The translations under genes and the position numbers were made by a program. From JBBTXL01 sp038062295 (GTDB lineage: Bacteria; Patescibacteriota; Minisyncoccia; GWC2-36-17; WO2-46-25): 6,357 bases of DNA. The stretch spans positions 1 through 6,357 of the forward strand of contig JBBTXL010000025.1 in the NCBI GenBank assembly GCA_038062295.1, read 5' to 3'. Positions 1-6,047 of the stretch are shown piece after piece (position 1 is the first letter of the stretch; each line of letters opens with the position of its first letter). The notes beneath the pieces are model-generated. The model saw only the letters and a program-made list of their open reading frames with translations, made no database searches and was not told the origin of the DNA.

Positions 1-683
1 CTAAAATGATAGAGAAAAACACGACGGTACCGGTCGCGCGCACGCAGATCTTTTCCACCGCGGCGGACAACCAGCCGTCGGTTGAAGTGCATGTACTCCA
101 GGGCGAGCGTGAGATGGCGCGCGACAACAAAACACTGGGGCGGTTTATTTTAGACGGTATTCCGCCGTCGCCGCGCGGCGTGCCGCAGGTTGAAGTGACG
201 TTTGATATTGATGCGAACGGTATTCTGCAGGTGAAAGCAAAGGACAAGGCGACCAACAAGGAGCAGTCCATTCGCATTGAAGCGTCATCCGGTCTGTCCA
301 AAGAAGAGATCGAGCGGATGAAAAAAGACGCGGAACTGCATGCCGCCGAAGACAAAGCGCAGCGGGAGAAAATTGAGGTGAAAAATACCGCAGAGGCGTT
401 GATGTATTCCACGGAAAAAACATTGCGCGACCTTGGTGACAAAGTGAAACCGGACATCAAAAAGGAACTGGAAGAAAAGGTTGCCGCGCTCAAGCAGGTG
501 AAGGACGGCGATGACACGGCGGCCATCAAAAAAGCGACGGACGACCTCGCGCAGGCCGCGCAAAAGATCGGCAGTGAAATGTACGGCGGTTCGCCGGCCG
601 GCGGACCCGCTGGCGAAGGGGGCGGTACAAAGGGCGATGATGATAAGCCCATTGAAGGAGAAGTAGAAGAGAAAAAAGAATGA
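1..683 (+). CDS. dnaK: Chaperone protein DnaK (Hsp70), C-terminal part only
   Basis: This is the 3' end of dnaK; the ATPase domain and interdomain linker lie upstream of the window, and the first whole codon starts at base 3. Counting from the Met at base 6, residues 1 to about 93 are the beta-sandwich substrate-binding domain. It contains the Hsp70 landmarks IEKNTT, FSTAADNQ, VLQGER, LDGIPPSPRG and VEVTFDIDANGIL. Residues about 97-190 are the charged helical lid, beginning ASSGLSKEEIERM. The end is a Gly-rich linker (about 194-210) and an acidic tail (DDDKPIEGEVEE), as in other bacterial DnaK. DnaK binds exposed hydrophobic peptides in the cytoplasm and cycles with DnaJ and GrpE; dnaJ lies downstream. 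The stop overlaps the next start (ATGA), so the two are probably translationally coupled. The Met at base 6 is internal, not the true start. Identification is by recognisable family sequence and is very secure. Confidence 0.98.
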   Translation, partial: KMIEKNTTVPVARTQIFSTAADNQPSVEVHVLQGEREMARDNKTLGRFILDGIPPSPRGVPQVEVTFDIDANGILQVKAKDKATNKEQSIRIEASSGLSKEEIERMKKDAELHAAEDKAQREKIEVKNTAEALMYSTEKTLRDLGDKVKPDIKKELEEKVAALKQVKDGDDTAAIKKATDDLAQAAQKIGSEMYGGSPAGGPAGEGGGTKGDDDKPIEGEVEEKKE

Positions 684-1651
684 CCTTGAGCAAACATCGC
701 GTCGTACACGGAATAGCGGTGGCGCTTGCGTTGGCGATTTCGTTATTTATTTGGAGCATTGTGCGGGCGGATGGCCACCTGGTTTCGGCCGGCGACATCG
801 GTGCGCTGGTCGGGCTACTCACACTGTTTCTTGCGCTCTATACGCTTTCTGCATTTTTGTTCAGTGTCCGTGAATTATATGTTATCGCAGCGGCTTTTTT
901 GCTCGGATTTCTGATATTTTTTGGCGTTACACCGTCCTATGTTTTGGGCGGCATCCTTGCGGCCGCGTTGTTTTTCATGTATGGCTCATCGCTGGCCCAT
1001 ATTTTCGCCCGGGAACGGACGGTTGTGCGGTTCTTTCCACTTGCCACGCGCGGCATCCCCACCATCCTGACGGCGGTTGCTGTGTTGTTTGCGGTTGTTG
1101 GATACGCGTACGCATTACAGTTTGACGATGTGGAAATGAGTTCCGCGACGATCTCTTTCATGATGCCGGTGCTTGAACCATTCGCGGAAAAGTATATGCC
1201 GCCCTATAAAAAAGGGATGACCATAGACGAATTTCTCGCCGCCGGTGTTCCGGAAGAGATACAGCAGGCCGCCCAGCGCGACTCCGTAACGCGTGAGGCA
1301 CTTGCGGGGGAACTCGAGCGGCAGCGCGGGAGTTTGGGAACGCAATTTGACATTCCGGTTACCGGAAACGAACGGCTTGCCGACCTGCTTACCGCTCTTG
1401 CGAACAAATACGTAAACAAGACGCTGGGCGCATATAAAGACATTGCGGTTCCGTTCTTAATCTCTGTATCGGTGTTTTTTGCCATTAAATCGCTCGGCCT
1501 TGTCGTCAATCGCGTTGCAGTGTTCGTGGCGTGGCTCGCGAGTTTGATACTCGCCAAAAGCGGGGTGGTGCGGCGCGAAAAGGCGGAGATCGAACAGGAA
1601 GCGCTCACCCTCAAAAAAAGTTCAGAGCCTGCCATCAATATTCCTCGCTAA
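680..1651 (+). CDS. Multi-spanning membrane protein of unknown function between dnaK and dnaJ
   Basis: A 323-residue protein that I do not recognise. Hydrophobic stretches that look like membrane segments fall at about residues 11-29, 41-61, 66-83, 87-104, 126-146, 256-275 and 277-293. A soluble stretch at about 147-255 interrupts them. It is charged and mostly helical, with the motif PPYKKGMTIDEFLAAGVPEEIQQAA, here quoted only by its ends: PPYKKG near 174 and EEIQQAA near 192. The C-terminus is charged (KAEIEQEALTLKK) and probably cytoplasmic. The start codon overlaps the dnaK stop as ATGA, which favours translation by reinitiation; no strong Shine-Dalgarno sits at normal spacing. dnaJ begins 15 bp after its stop, so the three genes look like one operon. 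The location suggests expression with the Hsp70 system, but no chaperone, protease or transporter motif is visible. Function is unknown; the gene call itself is firm. Confidence 0.9.
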   Translation: MTLSKHRVVHGIAVALALAISLFIWSIVRADGHLVSAGDIGALVGLLTLFLALYTLSAFLFSVRELYVIAAAFLLGFLIFFGVTPSYVLGGILAAALFFMYGSSLAHIFARERTVVRFFPLATRGIPTILTAVAVLFAVVGYAYALQFDDVEMSSATISFMMPVLEPFAEKYMPPYKKGMTIDEFLAAGVPEEIQQAAQRDSVTREALAGELERQRGSLGTQFDIPVTGNERLADLLTALANKYVNKTLGAYKDIAVPFLISVSVFFAIKSLGLVVNRVAVFVAWLASLILAKSGVVRREKAEIEQEALTLKKSSEPAINIPR

Positions 1652-1666
1652 GCTCTCTCCGTTTTC

Positions 1667-2746
1667 ATGGCAAAAGATTATTATGATATACTCGGCGTCG
1701 GACGGAACGCATCCGACGACGAGATAAAAAAAGCGTATCGCAAGCGCGCACACGAGCACCATCCCGACAAAAAGGGAGGCAACGAAGCGAAGTTCAAGGA
1801 AGTGAACGAAGCGTATCAGGTGCTCTCGGATAAGCAAAAGCGTACGCAGTACGATACATACGGCCGCACCTTTGAAGGCGCAGGCGCGCCGCCGGGAGGC
1901 GGAAGCGGCGGCTTTGGCGCGGGAGGGTTTGAGTGGAATGTCGGCGGCGAGGGGTTCGGCGATATTTTTGAGAATTTTTTCAGTGGCGGCTTTGGCGGCG
2001 CACAGCAACAGCGCGCGCGCCGCGGCGTCGACATCCGTGCGGCGCTTGCCGTAACGCTCGAAGACTCGGCACATGGCGTGGAGAAACAAATCCATTTGAA
2101 GCGCGATGTCGCGTGTACACACTGCAAAGGGTTGGGCGCGGAGCCACACTCAAAAATCGTTGGTTGTTCGCATTGCGGCGGCACGGGGCAGGTGCGCAAA
2201 CAGCACCGCACTATGCTGGGTACCATCGTACAGAGTTCTCCCTGCGAGCAGTGTCATGGGCGGGGGGAAAAACCGGAACACGCCTGCGCATCGTGCCACG
2301 GCACGGGCGTGAAGCATGAAACAAGCACACTCTCTATTCGTATCCCACAAAGTATTGACGAGGGTGAAACCGTTCGGTTTTCGGGTATGGGAAACGCGGG
2401 GCATTTTGGTACGCCCGCGGGTGATTTGTACATTCAGATATCACTCGCTCCGCACCGCATGTTTACGCGCGACGGGGACGATTTGTATATCACCGTGCCC
2501 GTGTCGTTCTCGCAGGCGTCGCTTGGCGATAAGGTGGAGGTACAGACGCTGTGGGGCAGTGTATACCTCAAAGTTCCCGCAGGCGTGCAGTCGGGCTCGC
2601 TTGTGAAAATTTCAGGCAAAGGCATGTCCAAGCGTCACGGCTTTGGCAAAGGCGACTTGCTTGCCAAAATCCAGGTGAAAACCCCCGACAAGCTCTCCCG
2701 TCGCCAAAAAGAGCTTTTAGAAGAGTTGAAAAAAGAGGGAATATAG
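1667..2746 (+). CDS. dnaJ: Chaperone protein DnaJ (Hsp40, class A)
   Basis: A complete 359-residue type I J-protein, slightly shorter than the 370-380 residues usual for the family. The J domain is at residues 1-70 with the HPD motif at 32-34, which stimulates DnaK ATP hydrolysis. A Gly/Phe-rich linker follows at about 70-112. The zinc domain has all four CxxCxGxG repeats: CTHCKGLG (150-157), CSHCGGTG (167-174), CEQCHGRG (193-200) and CASCHGTG (207-214). The C-terminal substrate-binding domains follow, with the family-typical DLYIQISLAPH and GDLLAKIQVKTP stretches. It acts in the cytoplasm, delivering unfolded clients to DnaK. It is third in the dnaK operon and has no promoter visible in the 15 bp before it. 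That leader is pyrimidine-rich and lacks a Shine-Dalgarno sequence, unlike the strong sites ahead of the genes at 5051 and 5294. The ATG start gives the canonical MAKDYYDILGV N-terminus. Confidence 0.98.
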   Translation: MAKDYYDILGVGRNASDDEIKKAYRKRAHEHHPDKKGGNEAKFKEVNEAYQVLSDKQKRTQYDTYGRTFEGAGAPPGGGSGGFGAGGFEWNVGGEGFGDIFENFFSGGFGGAQQQRARRGVDIRAALAVTLEDSAHGVEKQIHLKRDVACTHCKGLGAEPHSKIVGCSHCGGTGQVRKQHRTMLGTIVQSSPCEQCHGRGEKPEHACASCHGTGVKHETSTLSIRIPQSIDEGETVRFSGMGNAGHFGTPAGDLYIQISLAPHRMFTRDGDDLYITVPVSFSQASLGDKVEVQTLWGSVYLKVPAGVQSGSLVKISGKGMSKRHGFGKGDLLAKIQVKTPDKLSRRQKELLEELKKEGI

Positions 2747-2754
2747 GGTAGTGT
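2726..2754 (+). promoter_or_regulatory. Possible weak promoter for tRNA-Ala
   Basis: TTGAAA (2726-2731) and TAGTGT (2749-2754) are 17 bp apart and would start transcription a few bases before the tRNA. The -10 box matches the consensus at only three of six positions and the -35 lies inside the dnaJ end. Readthrough from the dnaK operon is an equally good explanation, since no terminator separates dnaJ from the tRNA. Confidence 0.25.
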
Positions 2755-2767
2755 TCTGAAATCAAAC

Positions 2768-2843
2768 GGGCCGATAGCTCATCTGGTAGAGCGCTGCTTT
2801 TGCAAAGCAGAGGTATGGGGTTCGAGTCCCCATCGGTCCACCA
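2768..2843 (+). tRNA. tRNA-Ala (anticodon UGC)
   Basis: A 76-base sequence folds as a standard cloverleaf. The acceptor stem is GGGCCGA with TCGGTCC and contains the G3-U70 wobble pair that is the alanine identity element. The D stem is GCTC/GAGC, the anticodon stem CTGCT/AGCAG with loop TTTGCAA, and the T arm TGGGG-TTCGAGT-CCCCA. The anticodon TGC is at 2801-2803. The discriminator is A and the CCA end is encoded in the DNA. It reads GCN alanine codons. It lies 21 bp after dnaJ and 13 bp before the next gene. A decayed copy of its 3' half is found at 3611-3648, so the gene may have served as an integration target. Confidence 0.97.
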
Positions 2844-2856
2844 AATTTGAGAGCTT

Positions 2857-3585
2857 ATGAAAAAAAAGGCGCAGCTGGTGCGAATACTAAAACTCTATGA
2901 TCTTTTTCATCAAGGCGCAATCCCAACCCTTTCGCAGCACGAAGTGAATCCCGGGTTATCGAAGGGGAGTAGAGAGAACTATCTGTATTTTACCCTGCCC
3001 CCGTGTATTAACTTTCAGAGACATTCGCCGGCAATGTGGGCTTCTGCTCTTAAGACCTATGAGGATCCCCAAACAAATTACTTATTTTTTCCGGAGAAGC
3101 TCGTAAATCACAGCAGAGAGGAAATACAATCATCATTACTCAAACATAAACTTGCATTACAGAAAAACAAGCACACAGATATTTGGATCACCGTTTCAAG
3201 CGCTTTTCATAAGCACTTTTCAAATGACCCGCGTGAACTTTTAAAAGCAGGCGGTTGGAATGTTCCAGGTGTTCATAAGATTATCCAGAAAGATATGAGG
3301 AAAGACTTTCCGTACATCAGTGGACCCAAAATGGCGAATTATTGGTTGTACATCCTTTCGCAGTATACAGATGCCAAGTTTAGGAATATGCAGGAGATTT
3401 CTATTATTCCGGATACCCATGTGTTGCAATGCTCCCTCAAGCTAGGGTTAAGTCAACCGCAGATGACTTCTCTTGAAGTAGCACAAATCTGGAAAGAATT
3501 ATTGCAGGACGCGCCAGTGACGCCTGTAGAGATGCATCCGGTGTTATGGAACTGGAGTCGTAATAATTTCCTCCCCGAGGTATAG
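2857..3585 (+). CDS. Divergent HhH-GPD-type DNA glycosylase/AP lyase candidate (AGOG-like)
   Basis: A 242-residue protein. Residues 151-162 (FPYISGPKMANY) resemble the helix-hairpin-helix of base-excision glycosylases, where the lysine of LPGVGRKTA is catalytic; the candidate here is Lys158. Residues 184-189 (IPDTHV) match the family's PVDTHV stretch and would supply the catalytic Asp186. The Lys-Asp spacing is 28 residues, longer than in endonuclease III or OGG1 (about 18-19) and closer to archaeal 8-oxoguanine glycosylase AGOG (about 32). There is no C-terminal Cys cluster for an iron-sulphur site. By family it would excise an oxidised or damaged base from DNA, but the substrate is unknown. 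The closing PVLWNWSRNN also recalls the end of this fold. The ATG is 13 bp after tRNA-Ala with only a short, close GAGAG upstream. Base use is more AT-rich than in dnaK/dnaJ. The gene call is firm; the function is inference from two motifs. Confidence 0.6.
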   Translation: MKKKAQLVRILKLYDLFHQGAIPTLSQHEVNPGLSKGSRENYLYFTLPPCINFQRHSPAMWASALKTYEDPQTNYLFFPEKLVNHSREEIQSSLLKHKLALQKNKHTDIWITVSSAFHKHFSNDPRELLKAGGWNVPGVHKIIQKDMRKDFPYISGPKMANYWLYILSQYTDAKFRNMQEISIIPDTHVLQCSLKLGLSQPQMTSLEVAQIWKELLQDAPVTPVEMHPVLWNWSRNNFLPEV

Positions 3586-3610
3586 TTAAATTAATAAAGT
3601 TTTGGTGAGC

Positions 3611-3648
3611 AGCAGAGGTAAGAAGTTCGACCGGTCCGTCCGAAATTT
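3611..3648 (+). repeat. Decayed copy of the 3' half of tRNA-Ala
   Basis: AGCAGAGGTA at 3611-3620 is identical to 2806-2815 of tRNA-Ala, and GTTCGA at 3625-3630 equals 2820-2825 at exactly the same spacing. After a 7-base deletion in the T stem, CGGTCC (3632-3637) matches 2834-2839. AAATTT (3643-3648) matches 2843-2848, which runs just past the tRNA end. Similarity starts at the 3' strand of the anticodon stem and does not extend further 5'. It cannot make a tRNA. It may be an old attachment-site duplication or a tRNA pseudogene scar. Confidence 0.6.
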
Positions 3649-3720
3649 TAACGAAAGAGGAACCTCCCAGGGTCCACATTTTGATACACTACGTCAGTTT
3701 AAAAAATTAATTTTCAGAAT

Positions 3721-4083
3721 ATGACTTTAGACGAAGCCAGTAAAATTGTTCAAATTTGGGGTATATACCTTGAATATTTTCAAGGTAAGCTTATTTTTAT
3801 TTTTAGCGCCAGCATTCCAGAGTCATTTTTACCTTTCCCGTTAAAAACCATTGAAGAGGCAGTAAACATTGTGACTGAGCAGCACCACAATACGGGAAAT
3901 CAAGAAGCTGTTAGAGCTTTGCAAGTTGGAATAGCCGCCCTATCTGCATACGCTGACGATGAAGAGGCGGTGTTGTCGGCAGCAAAAGCATTTAATGACG
4001 AGAAATGGCGTCAAGTTATGTTGCCTGCCCTCAAGAAATTCCAGATGGATTGGATAAAATCACAAGGGGATTTCAACTTATGA
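3721..4083 (+). CDS. Hypothetical protein, 120 residues
   Basis: A 120-residue protein that I cannot assign. It begins MTLDEASKIVQIWG, has a hydrophobic stretch at about residues 18-32 (EYFQGKLIFIFSAS) that is too short and polar to be a convincing membrane anchor, and then is mostly helical. The second half, about residues 42-110, has the look of paired amphipathic helices (TIEEAVNIVTEQHH, AVLSAAKAFND). No catalytic motif is evident. The codon pattern and even amino-acid composition suggest a real gene, and no longer frame competes. No clear Shine-Dalgarno or promoter precedes it. The 135 bp upstream instead holds the tRNA-like remnant and AT-rich sequence. The next gene follows after 56 bp on the same strand and could be cotranscribed. 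A small regulatory or structural helical protein is possible, but that is a guess. Confidence 0.7.
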   Translation: MTLDEASKIVQIWGIYLEYFQGKLIFIFSASIPESFLPFPLKTIEEAVNIVTEQHHNTGNQEAVRALQVGIAALSAYADDEEAVLSAAKAFNDEKWRQVMLPALKKFQMDWIKSQGDFNL

Positions 4084-4139
4084 CTTTTAGAATTGTCGGC
4101 AAAGGAAAATATTTTCTTTGAGTTGGTGAGAAACAAAGC

Positions 4140-4913
4140 TTGATTGTGAAAAAGGTAAACTCAAAAAAAAGAGCATGGCCGGGTGATATGTCAGAGCAGC
4201 AACGCACCCAGGTTGTTCTTGATGTGTTCAAACTTTTTCGAGAAATTGCCGAAGAGCAAATTATTCTCATTAAGTCAGCAAAGCGCGATACGCAGGGTTT
4301 GGATAGTCGGCATCATTTTATTTTTGCGACTACGTTAAGTTTTTGGCGAGATGCTGATTTTGCCTTATCTCTATATGGAACGCAGTGGGATTTTTACGCT
4401 TTCTATCCTATTCGTACCATGATGGAAAAGCTACTAAAGATGGGGTATTTTAACACACTTAGCGAGGAAGCACAGAATCAGGTTTGGCAGAAGGAGTCTT
4501 TGTTGGTTACAAAAAGACATTATGATATGAGCGGCGATCAAAAACTATATAATAAAATTCGGGGGAATTTTCCTTCCGTGGAAGCCATAACGGAAAAAGA
4601 ATTGAAAGTGTTTCCGCACTACGAGGAATTGTGCAGACTGTATTCGAATTCTAAAATATCATATTACTGGTACAGATGGTTATCTGGAATGCCGCATGGT
4701 AATTTAGCGTTTCTTTTAATGCATGAAACCCTGAAGGATTCTGAGTTCCGGCGGTGTATACACATGGGAGGGTTTTTCGGGTATGAGATGCTTAGAGTAG
4801 TTGATGTCCATTTTGCAAACAGACATCTGATTAAAATTGAATCTACCATGAACTCAGCCAGAAAAGTTTTTGTTGATGTGATGGGACAAAGTCAGGAAGA
4901 AGCCATGCCTTGA
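4140..4913 (+). CDS. DUF5677-like helical protein, function uncertain
   Basis: Up to 257 residues, soluble and largely helical. The pattern recalls DUF5677 proteins: a middle stretch FYPIRTMMEKLLKMGYF (about 88-104) like their conserved R..E helix followed by a YL-like turn, and later YEELCRLYS (161-169) followed by YRWLSGMPHG (178-187), like their Y..LS...H. Arg179 and His186 form an R-x6-H arrangement that would also fit the HEPN ribonuclease pattern R-x4-6-H, but one motif does not establish nuclease activity. The start is uncertain. TTG at 4140 has GGTGAG (4125-4130) nine bases upstream, the in-frame GTG at 4146 is possible, and ATG at 4188 (MSEQQRTQVV) would remove a Lys-rich N-terminus of 16 residues. 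It follows the gene at 3721 by 56 bp on the same strand. The base composition is AT-rich like its upstream neighbours. The family call is moderate to low, the reading frame is firm. Confidence 0.6.
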   Translation: MIVKKVNSKKRAWPGDMSEQQRTQVVLDVFKLFREIAEEQIILIKSAKRDTQGLDSRHHFIFATTLSFWRDADFALSLYGTQWDFYAFYPIRTMMEKLLKMGYFNTLSEEAQNQVWQKESLLVTKRHYDMSGDQKLYNKIRGNFPSVEAITEKELKVFPHYEELCRLYSNSKISYYWYRWLSGMPHGNLAFLLMHETLKDSEFRRCIHMGGFFGYEMLRVVDVHFANRHLIKIESTMNSARKVFVDVMGQSQEEAMP

Positions 4914-4961
4914 TGTGCAAACATTCTCAAAAGCATCGCACCCGGCGGCACCTGCCGAAGC

Positions 4962-4990
4962 TTGACATTTTCATAATATATTGCTATGTT
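4962..4990 (+). promoter_or_regulatory. Sigma-70 type promoter for the 5051-6019 gene pair
   Basis: A perfect -35 box TTGACA (4962-4967) and a -10 box TATGTT (4985-4990, four of six consensus positions) are separated by the ideal 17 bp. Transcription would start near 4997, leaving a leader of about 54 bases before the ATG at 5051. This is the best promoter in the window and it argues against translating the frame that runs through it from 4910. Confidence 0.75.
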
Positions 4991-5000
4991 CCTCGTGTGA

Positions 5001-5031
5001 AGTTTGGTTTAATTATTGATCATTGCAAACT
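5001..5031 (+). promoter_or_regulatory. Small hairpin in the 5' leader
   Basis: AGTTTG (5001-5006) pairs perfectly with CAAACT (5026-5031) across a 19-base AT-rich loop, ending five bases before the Shine-Dalgarno AGGAGGG. The stem is short and weak and does not match a riboswitch I know. It could modestly affect access to the ribosome binding site, or be chance. Confidence 0.25.
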
Positions 5032-5050
5032 AAATAGGAGGGTTAAATTC

Positions 5051-5248
5051 ATGGCAAGCGGTCATGCAGATGATGAGAAAAGAAAAATCTCCGAGAAAGG
5101 CATTGATCTCGACGAGCTTCAGATGGAAGCGGTAAAACTGCTTGACCTCCTGAAAAATCGTCAACCCGGCTTTTCGACGTGGAATGGGTTTTTGCGGGAG
5201 CGTCTTCAGAATTTGCACAAGCTTACCTCGCAAGCTCTCGGCAAGTGA
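5051..5248 (+). CDS. Small charged hypothetical protein, 65 residues
   Basis: An unrecognised 65-residue protein starting MASGHADDEKRK. The start is well supported: AGGAGGG at 5036-5042 lies eight bases before the ATG and a strong promoter lies at 4962-4990. The frame stays open back to 4910, but that part is not credible coding. Residues about 18-35 (IDLDELQMEAVKLLDLLK) form a likely amphipathic helix. A second helix probably spans about 44-62, after FSTWNGF, with many Arg/Lys/Leu. There are no Cys pairs, membrane segments or recognisable DNA-binding motif. It is the first gene of a two-gene unit with the 241-residue protein at 5294, separated by 45 bp. A binding partner or regulator of that protein is possible from position alone. 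No known toxin or antitoxin motif supports a toxin-antitoxin reading. Confidence 0.75.
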   Translation: MASGHADDEKRKISEKGIDLDELQMEAVKLLDLLKNRQPGFSTWNGFLRERLQNLHKLTSQALGK

Positions 5249-5293
5249 ATAAACCGAATTTCGTTTGGCACATTTCCAACAGAAAGGAGCTGG

Positions 5294-6019
5294 ATGATGA
5301 CGACAGAAGATTCTGAAATTGACCGCCTTGCGGAAGCAACAGGCGGTAGGCTTCACTGGAACGATCCAGGCATGGATGACTTTGAGAAGGGCTGGGAGGA
5401 CTTTCCTCTTGGTACTCGTGGCGAGGTCAGAACGACAAATGATGTCTGGCGAAAGGGAACGGTTGTTGAAACGATACGTGAAAACGACCGGGGTATATCG
5501 GTCGAATGCGACGACAAGTGGCATAAAAATTTGGAATTCTACGGAGGCCGGGGCGCAAGCGTGATGGTTTATATGAATACCCGTCGCGGTATTCTCTCAA
5601 ACATCCGTAAGATCGATGAGCCTCGCCGTAAGGTTGTAATCCCTCGCAGGGATCCGATCAAGCTCACAGGAAAGCAGGCGGAGCTCCTGAAAATCACCGA
5701 GGTTGCTGTTCAGCATTCTGGCGGCCGCCTCCGGCTCGCATTTAATGAGGAAGATGAAAGTGAGGAGTTTATTGGTAGTGCTGCGCGTTTTCTCAAATTG
5801 GACGGAAAGCGCCTCAGCCGCGACATCGAGCTCTACGGCTTTATGGGAGATGATATTGCTGGTTGGCAGCAGACCCTCGCAATGTTCCTCGAGGAGGTCT
5901 TGTTTCCTATCAAAAGTGAACTCCCTGAGAGTTACGCCAAAGCAGGAGAAGCGCTCCGCACAATGGGTGAATCGGTCTATCCGAAAAATATCCTTAAACA
6001 ATGGCGTGGTTTGTTCTAA
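5294..6019 (+). CDS. Hypothetical protein, 241 residues, beta-rich N-terminal part
   Basis: An unrecognised soluble protein that closes the operon begun at 5051. Residues about 40-95 alternate short hydrophobic and charged stretches (GTRGEVRTTNDVWRKGTVVE, GISVECDD, KNLEFYG), as expected for a small beta barrel of SH3 or Tudor type. That fold is a guess from pattern only. Residues about 120-170 are mixed, and about 188-235 are helical (WQQTLAMFLEEVLFPIK, SYAKAGEALRTMGES). It has no signal peptide, membrane segment or metal-binding cluster. AAAGGAG (5283-5289) provides a strong ribosome site. Two ATGs in a row are available: 5294 leaves only four bases, while 5297 leaves seven and may be the one used. 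A strong terminator follows 28 bp after the stop. GC content is higher than in the 2857-4913 genes. Confidence 0.8.
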   Translation: MMTTEDSEIDRLAEATGGRLHWNDPGMDDFEKGWEDFPLGTRGEVRTTNDVWRKGTVVETIRENDRGISVECDDKWHKNLEFYGGRGASVMVYMNTRRGILSNIRKIDEPRRKVVIPRRDPIKLTGKQAELLKITEVAVQHSGGRLRLAFNEEDESEEFIGSAARFLKLDGKRLSRDIELYGFMGDDIAGWQQTLAMFLEEVLFPIKSELPESYAKAGEALRTMGESVYPKNILKQWRGLF

Positions 6020-6047
6020 GAACGTACCAAGCACAACTTTTAAATAA

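Noticed and set aside
145..2765. Long open frames on the minus strand across dnaK, the membrane gene and dnaJ
   Set aside because: They are antisense to well-identified or clearly coding genes, are rich in Arg, Cys and Ser as expected of shadow frames, and show no family features.
2857..3585. Ordinary endonuclease III (nth)
   Set aside because: It lacks the C-terminal four-Cys iron-sulphur motif, and the Lys-Asp spacing is about ten residues too long.
4101..4120. AT palindrome GAAAATATTTTC as a terminator between the 3721 and 4140 genes
   Set aside because: The stem is all A/T apart from its outer pair, has no room for a loop and lacks a GC-rich stem followed by a T tract.
4910..5050. N-terminal extension of the 65-residue protein back to 4910
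   Set aside because: The frame is open, but a strong promoter (4962-4990) and the Shine-Dalgarno for ATG 5051 lie inside it, and its residues look like chance translation.
5051..6019. Toxin-antitoxin pair
   Set aside because: Small gene first and larger gene second fits the layout only; neither protein shows a known toxin or antitoxin motif, and 45 bp spacing is not typical.
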